From assembly GCF_010500865.1 (NCBI RefSeq), contig NZ_JAAAWN010000001.1, forward strand, positions 186,001 to 250,000: a DNA stretch of 64,000 nt, read 5' to 3'. This document shows positions 1 through 9,317 of the stretch, piece by piece. The number at the start of each line of letters is the position of its first letter. Positions within the stretch are counted from its first letter, which is position 1. The notes beneath the pieces were generated by a model. It was not told the DNA's origin. It was given only the letters and a program-made list of their open reading frames with translations, and made no database searches. The DNA is from Alteromonas profundi. Its GTDB lineage: Bacteria > Pseudomonadota > Gammaproteobacteria > Enterobacterales > Alteromonadaceae. A program made the translations under genes and the position numbers.

Positions 1-535
1 CAAAGCCTTCTGGGTAGAGTAATTCTGCGGGGTTAACCCGCTGAATTTCTGCTAGTAAGGCATCGTCATTGTCGCATTCAATTACAATAAAGCGGCCGCT
101 GGTGACATCCAATGTTGCCAACCCATAATGCCTACTATGGCCACAGACCGCCGCCAGTACATTGTCTCTGCGCTCTTCTAATAAGGCTTCATCAGTTACT
201 GTACCAGGCGTTACTATACGCTGAACCTGTCGTTCAACTGGGCCTTTACTTGTGGCCGGGTCGCCTACCTGTTCACATATGGCTACAGATTCGCCCATTT
301 TTACCAACCGCGAAAGATAGCTTTCTACGGCATGATATGGCACGCCGGCCATAGGTATGGGATCGCCGCCAGACTTGCCACGGGCAGTAAGGGATATGTC
401 GAGAAGTTCCGCTGCTTTTTTTGCATCGTCAAAAAAGAGTTCGTAAAAATCACCCATGCGATAGAAAAGCAGAATATTTGGGTGCTGCGCCTTTATGCTA
501 AGGTACTGGCGCATCATTGGCGTGTGTGATTCCAA
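1..535 (-). CDS. mutS: DNA mismatch repair protein MutS, N-terminal fragment (runs off window)
   Basis: Encodes the first ~178 residues of MutS, the ATPase that recognises mismatches and loops and recruits MutL. The minus strand reads HTPMMRQYL, then [17 protein letters not shown], which contains the mismatch-binding Phe-X-Glu loop (FYE), then [11 protein letters not shown] and EQVGDPA of the N-terminal mismatch-recognition domain. The rest of the gene lies left of base 1. The start is probably TTG at 535 (LESHTPMM), because GAGG sits about 6 nt upstream. ATG at 517 or 514 is the alternative, but has no comparable ribosome site. It is divergent from pncC across ~108 bp. Confidence 0.95.
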   Translation of the reverse strand, partial: MESHTPMMRQYLSIKAQHPNILLFYRMGDFYELFFDDAKKAAELLDISLTARGKSGGDPIPMAGVPYHAVESYLSRLVKMGESVAICEQVGDPATSKGPVERQVQRIVTPGTVTDEALLEERRDNVLAAVCGHSRHYGLATLDVTSGRFIVIECDNDDALLAEIQRVNPAELLYPEGF

Positions 536-643
536 AAAAGCCTCGTGTCTTTAAAGTAGAATAGCTACTGATATAGTGACTATGTTAACAGAAGTTCAGC
601 ATGTTAGACTGACTGCATTTATTCGTAGCTGTGTATTATTGAT

Positions 644-1189
644 ATGAGCCAAGAATTTTCAACTGCTAGTGAGTTAAATCAAGACAAAGTGTCCCTTAAC
701 CGGGCACTAAGTGGGCAACTTGAAGCCTTAGGTAATGCCCTATGCGAAAAAGGCTGGACGGTATCCTGTGCAGAGTCTTGTACCGGTGGAGGCATTGCCT
801 ACGCATTTACCAGTGTGCCCGGCAGTTCACGATGGTTTAATCAATCTTGGGTTACCTATTCCAATGAGGCAAAGCAAAGAAACTTAGGGGTAAGTCATGA
901 GACCCTAAAAAATCATGGTGCGGTGTCACCGCAAACCGTTTACGAAATGGCAAAGGGCGTGCACCAACATAGTCTTGCAGAATTAGTGGTGACGGTAAGT
1001 GGTATTGCTGGGCCTGAGGGGGGAAGTGCGGATAAGCCGGTGGGCACGGTTTGGTTTGGGTTTCTGTGTAATGGCGAAAGTACCCAAGTGAAAAAAGTAT
1101 TCGCAGGAGACAGGGAAACCGTAAGAACCCTAGCAATAGAATTCGCCGTTAGCCACCTTATTGGCTTACTCACACCTTCTAATACCTAG
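644..1189 (+). CDS. pncC: Nicotinamide-nucleotide amidase PncC (CinA C-terminal domain family)
   Basis: Stand-alone CinA C-terminal-domain protein of 181 residues. The family deamidates NMN to nicotinic acid mononucleotide in the pyridine nucleotide salvage cycle. Visible family motifs are SCAESCTGGGIAYAFTSVPGSS with the catalytic Ser/Lys region, followed by VTYSNEAK, GAVSPQTVYEMA and VSGIAGPEGGSADKPVGTVWFG. Length fits the short bacterial form without the N-terminal MoaB-like domain. It lies between mutS (divergent) and recA, a common gammaproteobacterial order. No strong ribosome-binding site precedes ATG 644, so the start is moderately certain. Confidence 0.93.
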   Translation: MSQEFSTASELNQDKVSLNRALSGQLEALGNALCEKGWTVSCAESCTGGGIAYAFTSVPGSSRWFNQSWVTYSNEAKQRNLGVSHETLKNHGAVSPQTVYEMAKGVHQHSLAELVVTVSGIAGPEGGSADKPVGTVWFGFLCNGESTQVKKVFAGDRETVRTLAIEFAVSHLIGLLTPSNT

Positions 1190-1280
1190 TGATATACACG
1201 TGGTGTAAAGTTAGCCTAAATAAAAACACCGCCGAAAAGACGCCGTTGCTTTCACAGTTTATATAAATCTTAAAATCAGC

Positions 1281-1310
1281 TTGAAACTGTATGCTTGTAC
1301 AGTATAGAAT
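1281..1310 (+). promoter_or_regulatory. recA promoter with LexA (SOS) operator
   Basis: A perfect LexA consensus CTGT-N8-ACAG occupies 1287-1302. It sits between a -35-like TTGAAA (1281-1286) and a -10-like TATAGAAT (1303-1310), so LexA would block RNA polymerase directly. Transcription should start near 1315-1318, roughly 275 nt before the recA start codon. The motif match is direct; the promoter assignment is inferred. Confidence 0.85.
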
Positions 1311-1592
1311 GTGGCCATCAGTTGGTACTATTTGCAGCATTCTTAGTTACTTCATTGTGAGTTACCGCTTAATGAAAGCTGGATAAGCGAATAACAAGCA
1401 ATTAATTAGGGCTGGCTAGCAAACGCTTTTTAGCCGTTGGGGTATAAAAAGCCGATGGCATGAATCTAATGTTGCTTTAAACAGTATTAGTAAACAGCTT
1501 GGCGAAACAAAAGCAAAGTTTACTTAAAGCATTGTGCTGAAAGAATAATGTACCAAAATAGAATTTAACCGCTAATCCTAGAGGATACCAAC
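1311..1592 (+). other. Long recA leader, no gene seen
   Basis: About 280 nt between the LexA-controlled promoter and the recA GTG start. There is no credible ORF and no obvious strong hairpin or riboswitch family signature. GAGG at about 1581-1584 is the recA ribosome-binding site. A second, constitutive promoter inside the leader is possible but not clearly visible. Confidence 0.4.
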
Positions 1593-2633
1593 GTGGACGA
1601 TAACAGATCAAAAGCCCTCACCGCCGCTGTAGGCCAAATTGAAAAACAATTTGGTAAGGGTGCCATTATGCGCTTGGGTGATAACCAAGCCATGGATATT
1701 GAAGCCATTTCAACAGGGTCACTTACTATTGATATCGCGCTAGGTATAGGCGGTTTGCCTTGTGGCCGCGTGGTTGAAATTTACGGTCCTGAATCTTCAG
1801 GTAAAACCACGCTTACCTTGCAAGTTATTGCCGAAGCTCAGCGTAAAGGTAAAACGTGCGCATTCGTCGATGCTGAGCATGCCCTTGACCCTGTTTATGC
1901 TGAAAAGCTAGGTGTTAATATTGACGAACTACTGGTTTCTCAACCGGATACCGGAGAACAGGCGCTAGAAATTTGCGATATGCTTGTGCGTTCAGGCGCC
2001 GTTGATGTGGTTATTGTTGACTCGGTTGCAGCACTAACGCCTAAGGCCGAAATTGAAGGTGATATGGGTGACTCTCACGTAGGTTTGCAAGCACGTCTAA
2101 TGTCACAAGCACTACGTAAATTAACAGCCAACATTAAACGCTCGAATACACTGTGTATATTCATTAACCAAATTCGTATGAAGATTGGTGTTATGTTTGG
2201 CTCACCTGAAACCACCACAGGTGGTAACGCCCTTAAATTTTACTCGTCGGTACGTTTAGATATTCGTCGTATTGGTGCAGTGAAAGAAGGTGACGAGGTA
2301 GTAGGTAACGAAACCCGTGTGAAAGTCGTTAAAAATAAGGTGGCGCCGCCGTTTAAACAAGCTGAATTTATGATTCGCTATGGCGAAGGTATCAGTAAGG
2401 AAGCGGAATTGATTGACCTTGGGGTTAAGCAAAAATTGGTTGATAAGGCTGGTGCTTGGTATAGCTATAAAGGCGATAGAATTGGCCAAGGTAAAGCAAA
2501 CGTCATGAAGTATTTGAAAGAGCATCCTGCTATTGCAGATGACATTGAAAAGCAAATACGTGCAGAGTTATTACTGCCTAAAACGGTGAAAGCCGAAGAA
2601 GCGGTAGCTGATGATGATGTAGCACCAGAATAA
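1593..2633 (+). CDS. recA: Recombinase RecA
   Basis: Encodes RecA, 346 residues, which forms the ATP-dependent strand-exchange filament on ssDNA and the co-protease for LexA cleavage. Visible are Walker [10 protein letters not shown] (~66-74), [10 protein letters not shown], Walker [16 protein letters not shown], loop L1 [32 protein letters not shown] and loop L2 [14 protein letters not shown]. The C-terminus ends in the usual acidic tail. The start is GTG at 1593 (M-DDNRSKAL) with GAGG 8-9 nt upstream. It is controlled by the LexA box at 1287-1302 and ends at a strong terminator. recX does not follow directly. Confidence 0.99.
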   Translation: MDDNRSKALTAAVGQIEKQFGKGAIMRLGDNQAMDIEAISTGSLTIDIALGIGGLPCGRVVEIYGPESSGKTTLTLQVIAEAQRKGKTCAFVDAEHALDPVYAEKLGVNIDELLVSQPDTGEQALEICDMLVRSGAVDVVIVDSVAALTPKAEIEGDMGDSHVGLQARLMSQALRKLTANIKRSNTLCIFINQIRMKIGVMFGSPETTTGGNALKFYSSVRLDIRRIGAVKEGDEVVGNETRVKVVKNKVAPPFKQAEFMIRYGEGISKEAELIDLGVKQKLVDKAGAWYSYKGDRIGQGKANVMKYLKEHPAIADDIEKQIRAELLLPKTVKAEEAVADDDVAPE

Positions 2634-2651
2634 GACAAGAATGTACGATTT

Positions 2652-2679
2652 AAAAAAACCGCCTTTTGGCGGTTTTTTT
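2652..2679 (+). terminator. Rho-independent terminator of recA
   Basis: A-rich left arm, then AACCGCC, a TTTT loop and GGCGGTT followed by a run of T. It lies 20-45 nt after the recA stop codon. Confidence 0.9.
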
Positions 2680-2819
2680 GTTTGTGCTTCACACTTACTA
2701 ACAATTTAGCGCTGGTTCTTGTTAGCTTTATGAAATAAAAATACCTAAAGGTGTAATAATAAATAAAAAGCCAAGACTAATATGGTTTGTAAATATTCAG
2801 AGGCTAATAGGGAACAACA

Positions 2820-3620
2820 ATGATAAATATATCGGGCCTTGCGAAGCGTTTTGCGGTAGAAAACCCAAAAAAGCTCAGCGAGCAAGAAAAGAAAGATCCG
2901 CGCTTAAAAGGCCGCTTCTTCAATTCGGTAAAAGATGTGTCTTTCACCTGCGGACAAGGCGAAGTATTAGGTTTACTTGGCCCAAATGGCGCAGGAAAAA
3001 CCACTACCTTACGTATTTTATCTACGGCGCTAACACCTGACAAAGGTTCGGTATTAATTAATGGCGAAGATGTGCTGGCTAACCCACTTATTGCGCGAAA
3101 GAAAATCGGTTTTTTATCGAGTTCTACTGGGCTATATGGGCGCTTAACCGGACGGGAAAATATTGCCTACTTCGGACAGTTACATGGCATCGATAAACAA
3201 ATCATTGCAGATAGAATTGATGAAATGGCTGATTTATTGGATATGCACAGTTTTTTAGATAGACGTGCAGAAAACTTTTCTTCTGGCATGAAACAAAAAA
3301 CGTCTATCGCCCGCGCGGTTATTCACGAACCTTCACTTGTGGTACTAGATGAACCCACGACAGGCCTAGATATTATGGCTACAGGAACCGTAATGGATTT
3401 TATCCATCGTCTTAAAGCAAAAGGTACACCGGTGATATTTTCCACTCACCATTTGGATGAAGTACAGCTATTGTGCGACAGAGTAACCGTAATTAATCAA
3501 GGTGAAACTGTGTTTAACGATACGCTGGCAAACTTTAGTGCCTTATCAGACGGCCAAATGCACAAGAGTTTTATGAAAACCCTATCGATGGAAACAGGAG
3601 TAGCACAAAAATGTGGTTAA
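2820..3620 (+). CDS. natA: ABC transporter ATP-binding protein, NatA type
   Basis: Nucleotide-binding subunit of a two-gene ABC exporter, 266 residues. It has Walker A GPNGAGKTTT (~58-67), signature FSSGMKQK, Walker B LVVLDEPTTGLD and the H-loop FSTHHLDE. The N-terminal insertion rich in Lys and Glu (residues 15-35, KKLSEQEKKDPRLKG) is typical of NatA-like proteins. NatAB in Bacillus extrudes Na+; in gammaproteobacteria the substrate is not established. AGGGA precedes ATG 2820. The 3' end overlaps the next gene by 10 bp, indicating an operon. The function of the pair is inferred from family only. Confidence 0.85.
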   Translation: MINISGLAKRFAVENPKKLSEQEKKDPRLKGRFFNSVKDVSFTCGQGEVLGLLGPNGAGKTTTLRILSTALTPDKGSVLINGEDVLANPLIARKKIGFLSSSTGLYGRLTGRENIAYFGQLHGIDKQIIADRIDEMADLLDMHSFLDRRAENFSSGMKQKTSIARAVIHEPSLVVLDEPTTGLDIMATGTVMDFIHRLKAKGTPVIFSTHHLDEVQLLCDRVTVINQGETVFNDTLANFSALSDGQMHKSFMKTLSMETGVAQKCG

Positions 3621-4807
3621 TTTTTAAAAAGGAATTTAAAGAGCTACTTCGTGATCGTAAAACTATTATTTTTATGATTGGGCTACCGCTTCTATTGTTC
3701 CCGCTTATTTTCGGGGTTGCGTTTTTCTTTATGAGTAACGCCGCTGAAAAAGCTGAAAGTGAAATTTTAAAATACGCCATTGTAGGTGACGCGTATGCCC
3801 CTGCTATAGCGCAAGAGTTTGCTGCTAAGACGGATAAGTTTGAGTTAATCGAGATAGAGGAAAATGCTGACTACGCCGGTTTAATCAAGTCTGAAACGCT
3901 AGACTTCGTGTTAGAGATACCGTCAACCTTTAGTGATGATGTCTTAACTTCCGGCCAGCATCAAATTAACCTCTACCTTAACGACGCAGGGTTAAACAAA
4001 GTTTATAGAAGAGTCTCTGAAATAGTTGATGTATATACCCAAGCTTTCCAAAATGATGGGTTCAAACGCCTAGGGGTAAATGAAAAGCAGCAACAAGCCT
4101 TATTAGCCCCCATAGTAATTGAACAACAAAATATCGCTGATGATAGAGAAGTGTGGGGCGAGCGAATTGGAGGCTTGTTACCTTACTTTATATTTATTCT
4201 GTGCTTACAGGGCGCTATGGCACCAGCCTCTGACCTTGGTGCGGGAGAAAAAGAGCGGGGTACGTTAGAAACCTTACTCATCTCTCCCATGGATAGATAT
4301 AAGTTAGTATTAGGTAAGTTTTTAACTATTTGTTGTGCGGGATTAATTACGGCGTTAATAACCGTGTCTTCCATGGCCCTTTGGGGGATTATACTGTCTC
4401 AGGGGATGGCCGTAGAATTTGTGGTTGAAGTTATGGCAATGGTAGGTATTCTCGACTTTGTACTTATATTTCTTATGCTTATCCCCGTTGTTGCTATTTT
4501 TGCAGCCGTTTTATTGTCACTGTCTATCTATGCCCGATCTTTTAAAGAAGCGCAAAGCTATATGGGATCACTTATTATGGTGGTCATTTTCCCTGTTATT
4601 ATTGCCATGATGCCGGGCGTGGAGTTAAAAGGCGGGTGGATTTGGGTGCCGCTTACTAACGTGGCGCTTGCCATGAAAGAATTGTTTAAAGGCACTATGG
4701 ATTACTTTGCTTTATTTGGTATTTTTACCTCTACAGCCATAATCGCAGGTGCGCTTATCGCGTTTTGTGTTTACTGGTTTAACAAAGAAAAAGTACTATT
4801 TAGATAA
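3611..4807 (+). CDS. natB: ABC-2 type permease, NatB type
   Basis: Membrane subunit partnering the preceding ATPase, 398 residues. Topology is that of ABC-2 permeases: a first helix near residues 20-42 (TIIFMIGLPLLLFPLIFG), a large extracytoplasmic domain (~45-185), then five further hydrophobic helices from about residue 190 to 385. GEKERGTLETLLISPM, the conserved cytoplasmic segment of NatB/ABC-2 permeases, is present near 225-240. It overlaps natA by 10 bp and is followed by a hairpin terminator. The exported substrate cannot be read from the sequence; Na+ or a peptide/drug are options. Confidence 0.85.
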   Translation: MWLIFKKEFKELLRDRKTIIFMIGLPLLLFPLIFGVAFFFMSNAAEKAESEILKYAIVGDAYAPAIAQEFAAKTDKFELIEIEENADYAGLIKSETLDFVLEIPSTFSDDVLTSGQHQINLYLNDAGLNKVYRRVSEIVDVYTQAFQNDGFKRLGVNEKQQQALLAPIVIEQQNIADDREVWGERIGGLLPYFIFILCLQGAMAPASDLGAGEKERGTLETLLISPMDRYKLVLGKFLTICCAGLITALITVSSMALWGIILSQGMAVEFVVEVMAMVGILDFVLIFLMLIPVVAIFAAVLLSLSIYARSFKEAQSYMGSLIMVVIFPVIIAMMPGVELKGGWIWVPLTNVALAMKELFKGTMDYFALFGIFTSTAIIAGALIAFCVYWFNKEKVLFR

Positions 4808-4851
4808 CGTAGAGGCCCCAAAAGGGGGGTGAAATTGTCACTATAATTACA

Positions 4852-4891
4852 GCCAGCATGGGTATATTTGTTTAGCTCATGCTGGCGTTTT
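4852..4891 (+). terminator. Terminator of the natAB operon
   Basis: Inverted repeat GCCAGCATG (4852-4860) and CATGCTGGC (4878-4886), 17-nt loop, followed by GTTTTTG. The T-run is on the plus strand, so it serves natAB rather than the convergent flhB-like gene. Confidence 0.75.
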
Positions 4892-4911
4892 TGTATTAGG
4901 CTACACCTTAC

Positions 4912-5223
4912 CTATACCGTGAAATCGATATGTTTTACTATGTCTTCCCAGCCAGGCGGTACCTTACCTTGTAAAACATAGGAATAGGCGAGTAATTCGG
5001 CAATCACAAAATACAATGATTCAGGGATGTCCTGTCCTATATCTAAGCGGCTCAATACCTCACTAAGGTAGGGGTCCTCGTGAATAAGTACGCCATTTTC
5101 TTGCGCTAAATTAATGATAGCGTCGGCTAAATCGCCATAGCCTTTGGACACTACTTTAGGCGCGTTTTTTTTGTCAGTACTGTCGTACTTAAGCCCTATA
5201 GCGCGCTTCGCTTTATCATTCAT
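4912..5223 (-). CDS. FlhB C-terminal-domain protein (FlhB2/YlqH-like)
   Basis: A 103-residue soluble protein resembling only the cytoplasmic tail of FlhB/YscU export-switch proteins. It contains AIGLKYD near the N-terminus, then APKVVSKGYGDLADAIINLAQENGVLIHEDPYLSEVL. The autocleavage motif NPTH of true FlhB is absent: the equivalent spot reads KNAPKV. The family (YlqH in Bacillus) is found with a FliK-like partner, as here, where the genes overlap by 4 bp. It lacks the FlhB membrane domain, so it is not the flagellar export gate itself. Its role is unknown; substitution for the FlhB tail in substrate switching is an inference. Confidence 0.8.
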   Translation of the reverse strand: MNDKAKRAIGLKYDSTDKKNAPKVVSKGYGDLADAIINLAQENGVLIHEDPYLSEVLSRLDIGQDIPESLYFVIAELLAYSYVLQGKVPPGWEDIVKHIDFTV

Positions 5224-7910
5224 ACCCGTGTCTCAAATATCTGGTGGGGGCGGGTATTCAACGTACTAGGAATATTTCCCCGCTGGAAACTACTCGACTC
5301 TACTTCTAAGCCTAATTCGCTAAGACGTTGTTTTAAGTAGGGCAAAGTGTCGCCAACTCGGCTTAACAGCACAGGGTTAGAGACATAAAGATCAAGCGTG
5401 ATTGTCTCGCCTTTAATTTTCGACTTTGCTAACACCTCACCTATTTCGCCCACCTCTAGCTTCATGGTGATGTTCCATTGCCTGTGCTTGCCCGTTGCAC
5501 TTTGCTCTTTGTGATGCCTGTCGGGTTCTCGCTGAATGAGTAATTCAGGTGCGGCTGTTTGTTGCGCTAGGGAAGGTAACACATAGTAAAAACTATCTTG
5601 GCCTTGAACCCTGGCATCTACTTGTGAAACTTTATTTTGTTGATGATTCGCCAACAAGGTTTTTAAATTAGCCAAAAGGTTTGAACGGGCGTCAAGTGAA
5701 GCGACATCTTGCGCCACTTTACTGCTATTGCCTGTTGGTACGCCGTTGGTGGCCAGTGTTTTACTGACTATGCTATCGGGGCGCTCAACCAAGGCAGCTA
5801 AACTAGGCTGGCGCTGCATAGCGCGACCTGCTAACGAAACTTGTAACAGCGCTACCAAGCCTTGCACGAAACTAGAGCTGGTTACCGGATTTGTTAACAT
5901 AAGTGGTGTAGTGGCTAGCGCCGGGGTAGTAAGTAAACTTTGTATTCGAGCTGAAAGCAATTGCGGGCTTCCCGTTTGACCATTGGTAGTGTCGGCGTGC
6001 GATGCAGGAGAAGAGGCTTTTGGTGCGCCTTTATCTTTCTCAAGTGCTAGGGTAGCGGCATCTAAATCTTGGTTGCGGGTTGGTTTGTTCGCCCCCGTAT
6101 CTTGTTGCGTGGTATTCACCGACTGCGTAGCAGTGTTTATTGTAAAATTACCTATGGCCTTGTTATTCGCCAGCAATGCACCGGTAAGTTGAGACCACGC
6201 GCGCTTCACATAGTTTTCGCTTTGTGGCAGTGAAGCGGTTTCTGCCTTGGCGTTTTGTACGGCCAGAGCATCAGGCTTTTTGTCTCTTTTTGTACTGGTT
6301 GCTGCATCAGAAGGGCCATTTAACGACGCGCTTTCTTTGCCCTTGCTTTCGTGCGGATTACTAAGTGGAACGGGGGCATTGTTATTTAAAGGCGTAAGTG
6401 CCTGCCCTATATTGTTTAAAAACTGCTTTGTTTGAGGAGAAAGCGTTTCTAATGATAATGCTTGGGACGTTAAAGCCTCTTGGGGCGTTCGATTAACAGG
6501 GCTTTGGGTAGCTACTTGCGGGCTACTAGCATCACGGGCGCGCCCCGCATTTACAATGGTAAGTAGTTGCGACAAGGCCTGCTGTGTAGATCCTGTTTGG
6601 CTTAATAAGGTACGGGAAAGGGCGATGATTGCCTGGTGTACCTGACTTCCTTTTATATTTTCGTCAGTAGGTGAGGGTTTGGTTTGGGTACTAGCCGTAT
6701 CAACTGAATGCTGCGCCCCTTGCGTTGATGTTGGCGACGCGCTTTTATGGGGGCTTTGCTCAGGGGTTATCCCGCGCTCGTTTTTAGACGCAGTAATTAT
6801 TTCTGCCACAGGCAATGCGCCCGCTGTTACCACGTTTTTAAGCAAATGTTGTTGGTTACCAGAAAGGGTTTCAGCAGAGAGTGGAGTAACACGCGATTGA
6901 AGCGAGGATGGAATAGCGAATTTAGTTACAGCGTGAGAGGCGACTGTGGTTGAGGTAAGGCTATTGCCTTTTAATGTGAATAGTGACGCTTGTTGCACCA
7001 TGGTTGCCGATTTTTGTGGTGGTAAGTACTTTTCAAGCGCACTTGTTGTCTGATTTGCTTGCTGACTAATGGCTATGCCACCCTGTTTCAATGCGCTTGT
7101 CAGTAAAGCCTGGGTATGTGTGCTTGAGGGGGCGATTTTTGTGACCAATGCTTCATTTTTGGCGTGTGTTTGAGGGCTTTTCTGCGCGAAAGCATGGTTT
7201 TGCACTGAACGCGAAGATGTGTTTGCTGACACGGTTAACTGCAGCGCTCCTTCACCATCCCCGCTAACTGATAATGATACGGACTGGCCTTGCTGTAGCG
7301 TTGGTACAAGCGTTGCCTGTTGAGAAGGAAGCGCTATTTTCACGGTGTTTCCTGCTGGAAGACTTACTTGAATGCTAGTGGTGTCGCGGTGTTGAATATG
7401 CCCGTTTATTTGCGCCCCTACATGACTCTGGCTGGCTATAAGCTTAGATAGGGCTGCTGTAAGTTGCGCAATTTGCTGTGCTGATACCTGTGTACTTTTG
7501 ATCCCGGAACCTTGACTAATAACAATGCCGGTATCTTTTTGTGAACCTTCAGCGTTACTTTCAGAAGATATAACGGCAAGTTGTAATTTGCTGGCTGGCG
7601 GTAAATTAAGTGAGGGGGGCAATTTAATTTGGGCGCTTGGCACACCATTAGTTTGAATTTGTAGAATTTGCTCCGGCAATCGAGCAAGGGTTACGTTTGC
7701 CGCCGTGGCTAAACGGGCAGCTTGCGATAATGCATTAAGCGCAGATGACGCGGTTTGAGACGCGCTAGCATCGCCCTGTACTACATTGGCGAGAATAGAT
7801 GAAAGAGAAGATGTCATAGCAAAGGTATCGGCATAAGTGACTTTAAGTTTAGCGCTACCACTGAAATTTGCACGGATAAGGGTATCTCGCTTTACACTCC
7901 AAGCATTCAC
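5220..7910 (-). CDS. FliK-like hook-length-control domain protein
   Basis: A very long (up to 896 aa) Gln/Ser/Thr/Ala-rich, low-complexity protein. Its last ~110 residues resemble the FliK C-terminal (Flg_hook) domain: WNITMKLEVGEIGEVLAKSKIKGETITLDLYVSNPVLLSRVGDTLPYLKQRLSELGLEVE. The disordered N-terminal part fits a molecular-ruler or tether design. It is coupled by an ATGA overlap to the FlhB-tail gene. The start is uncertain: ATG 7910 gives residues MNAWSVKRD..., while ATG 7817 (MTSSLSSILANVV) looks more like a natural N-terminus; neither has a strong ribosome site. There is no flagellar cluster nearby, so a flagellar role is unproven. Confidence 0.75.
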   Translation of the reverse strand: MNAWSVKRDTLIRANFSGSAKLKVTYADTFAMTSSLSSILANVVQGDASASQTASSALNALSQAARLATAANVTLARLPEQILQIQTNGVPSAQIKLPPSLNLPPASKLQLAVISSESNAEGSQKDTGIVISQGSGIKSTQVSAQQIAQLTAALSKLIASQSHVGAQINGHIQHRDTTSIQVSLPAGNTVKIALPSQQATLVPTLQQGQSVSLSVSGDGEGALQLTVSANTSSRSVQNHAFAQKSPQTHAKNEALVTKIAPSSTHTQALLTSALKQGGIAISQQANQTTSALEKYLPPQKSATMVQQASLFTLKGNSLTSTTVASHAVTKFAIPSSLQSRVTPLSAETLSGNQQHLLKNVVTAGALPVAEIITASKNERGITPEQSPHKSASPTSTQGAQHSVDTASTQTKPSPTDENIKGSQVHQAIIALSRTLLSQTGSTQQALSQLLTIVNAGRARDASSPQVATQSPVNRTPQEALTSQALSLETLSPQTKQFLNNIGQALTPLNNNAPVPLSNPHESKGKESASLNGPSDAATSTKRDKKPDALAVQNAKAETASLPQSENYVKRAWSQLTGALLANNKAIGNFTINTATQSVNTTQQDTGANKPTRNQDLDAATLALEKDKGAPKASSPASHADTTNGQTGSPQLLSARIQSLLTTPALATTPLMLTNPVTSSSFVQGLVALLQVSLAGRAMQRQPSLAALVERPDSIVSKTLATNGVPTGNSSKVAQDVASLDARSNLLANLKTLLANHQQNKVSQVDARVQGQDSFYYVLPSLAQQTAAPELLIQREPDRHHKEQSATGKHRQWNITMKLEVGEIGEVLAKSKIKGETITLDLYVSNPVLLSRVGDTLPYLKQRLSELGLEVESSSFQRGNIPSTLNTRPHQIFETRV

Positions 7911-8025
7911 GTAATTTGTGTTTGAAGTAAATCATATTTAATTACTTTTCACGACTGCGAAAGCTGGTGTATGTGGTAAACTATCGCCGTTTTTTTGTCG
8001 ATGAATTCCACGTTAAGGAGTGTGC

Positions 8026-8652
8026 TTGTCCGGTTTACGTGCCTCTGGGCTAACCTGTATAAAACGGGATCGCGTTTTATTTGAAGCATTAAGTTTTAGC
8101 TTGAAGCCAGGTGAGCTTTTATACCTTCGCGGGCCAAATGGTGCCGGTAAAACCAGTCTACTTCGTATAGTCACTGGGTTGAGCAGCGCCGACGAGGGGG
8201 AAATATATTATCAAGGTACGCCCATACGCACGTCTAATACGTATGCAAAATCGCTTATTTATTTAGGCCACAAAACGGCGCTTAACAGTGCCTTATCGGC
8301 GATTGAAAATTTGCATTACTGGGCCGCACAACACCAAGTGGCAGTGGCTACTAGTGATATATATCACGTGTTGGAAATTAACGGTTTAGTGGGGCTTGAA
8401 GATATACCTGTGCGTTTTTTATCCGCCGGTCAGCAGCGACGGGTTGCACTAAGTCGTTTGTGGTTAAAAAAAGCGCCAGTGTGGATATTGGATGAGCCCT
8501 TTACGGCACTAGATATAGATGGGGTGGCATGGCTAGAGCGTAAATTTTCTGCCCACGTTAAAGAAGGGGGCATGCTAATGACCACCTCCCATCAACCTTT
8601 ATCAGCCCTAGCGGGCGATCACACCACGCTTGATTTGGAGTACCGTTTTTGA
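8026..8652 (+). CDS. ccmA: Cytochrome c maturation ATPase CcmA
   Basis: ATP-binding subunit of the CcmABCD complex that releases holo-CcmE during cytochrome c heme delivery. Visible are Walker A GPNGAGKTS, signature LSAGQQRRVALSRLWL, Walker B VWILDEPF and the H-loop TTSHQ. Start choice: AAGGAG (8015-8020) is correctly spaced 5 nt from TTG 8026 (M-SGLRASGLTC). A GTG at 8020 lies in the same frame but overlaps that ribosome site. First gene of the nine-gene ccm operon; it overlaps ccmB by 4 bp (TTGA). It is divergent from the FliK-like gene. Confidence 0.95.
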   Translation: MSGLRASGLTCIKRDRVLFEALSFSLKPGELLYLRGPNGAGKTSLLRIVTGLSSADEGEIYYQGTPIRTSNTYAKSLIYLGHKTALNSALSAIENLHYWAAQHQVAVATSDIYHVLEINGLVGLEDIPVRFLSAGQQRRVALSRLWLKKAPVWILDEPFTALDIDGVAWLERKFSAHVKEGGMLMTTSHQPLSALAGDHTTLDLEYRF

Positions 8653-9317
8653 GTGCGTTGTTGATAGGCATAGCCCAGCGAGATTTGCGGATCGCATTTC
8701 AGCAAAAATCAGAACTCGTGCAGCCATTAATGTTCTTGTTAATGGTCGTTACCTTGTTCCCTTTAGGGGTGAGTCCTTCTCCTGATACCCTTCAGCGTAT
8801 TGGGCCCGGAGTTATATGGATTGCAGCTATTCTTTCTTCGCTCTTAGGGCTAGAGCGATTATTTAGAGACGATTTTAATGACGGCTCTCTTGAGCAATAT
8901 ACTCTTTCAGGTGTGCCGCTTAGCGCAATTGCTGCGGTAAAAGTGCTGGTACATTGGTTAGTCAGTTTTGTGCCCTTACTGATTTTATCGCCATTATTAG
9001 CCTTGTTTTTGAATTTAACCTTACCTATGTACATAGCCTTACTATTAACCTTGTTAGTGGGTACACCTTTATTGTCGTTAATTGGCGCCATTGCCGTGGC
9101 GCTCACCATAGGGTTACAGCGCGGCGGCGTATTACTGGCTTTGTTGTTAATTCCTGTTTTTATCCCGTTACTGATATTTGCCACGTCTGCGGTAGATTCT
9201 GCCGCACTGCAATTACCTTATTATCCTCAACTTGCTATTATTGGCGCCATGCTGTTGTTGGCCTTAGCGCTTGCGCCGTTCGCTATTGCTTATTCGTTAA
9301 AAGTGAGTCAAAACTGA
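8649..9317 (+). CDS. ccmB: Heme exporter membrane subunit CcmB
   Basis: A 222-residue integral membrane protein with about six hydrophobic helices; the ABC permease of the CcmABCD complex in the inner membrane. The RDLRIAFQQKSELVQPLMFLLMVVTLFPLG opening is characteristic, as is the ERLFRDDFNDGSLEQ segment after the second helix. The start is TTG at 8649, overlapping the ccmA stop as TTGA, which implies translational coupling. It overlaps ccmC at TGATG. Confidence 0.95.
   Translation: MSALLIGIAQRDLRIAFQQKSELVQPLMFLLMVVTLFPLGVSPSPDTLQRIGPGVIWIAAILSSLLGLERLFRDDFNDGSLEQYTLSGVPLSAIAAVKVLVHWLVSFVPLLILSPLLALFLNLTLPMYIALLLTLLVGTPLLSLIGAIAVALTIGLQRGGVLLALLLIPVFIPLLIFATSAVDSAALQLPYYPQLAIIGAMLLLALALAPFAIAYSLKVSQN

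Noticed and set aside
852..1173. Minus-strand ORFs inside pncC
   Set aside because: Shadow frames of a well-supported gene with no protein-like features.
4811..4829. CCCC-AAAA-GGGG hairpin after natB
   Set aside because: A stem of only four pairs without a T-run; the hairpin at 4852-4891 is the convincing terminator.
8954..9316. Long in-frame extension upstream of ccmC
   Set aside because: It lies inside ccmB in another frame and has no resemblance to any protein; ccmC starts at ATG 9317, coupled to the ccmB stop.
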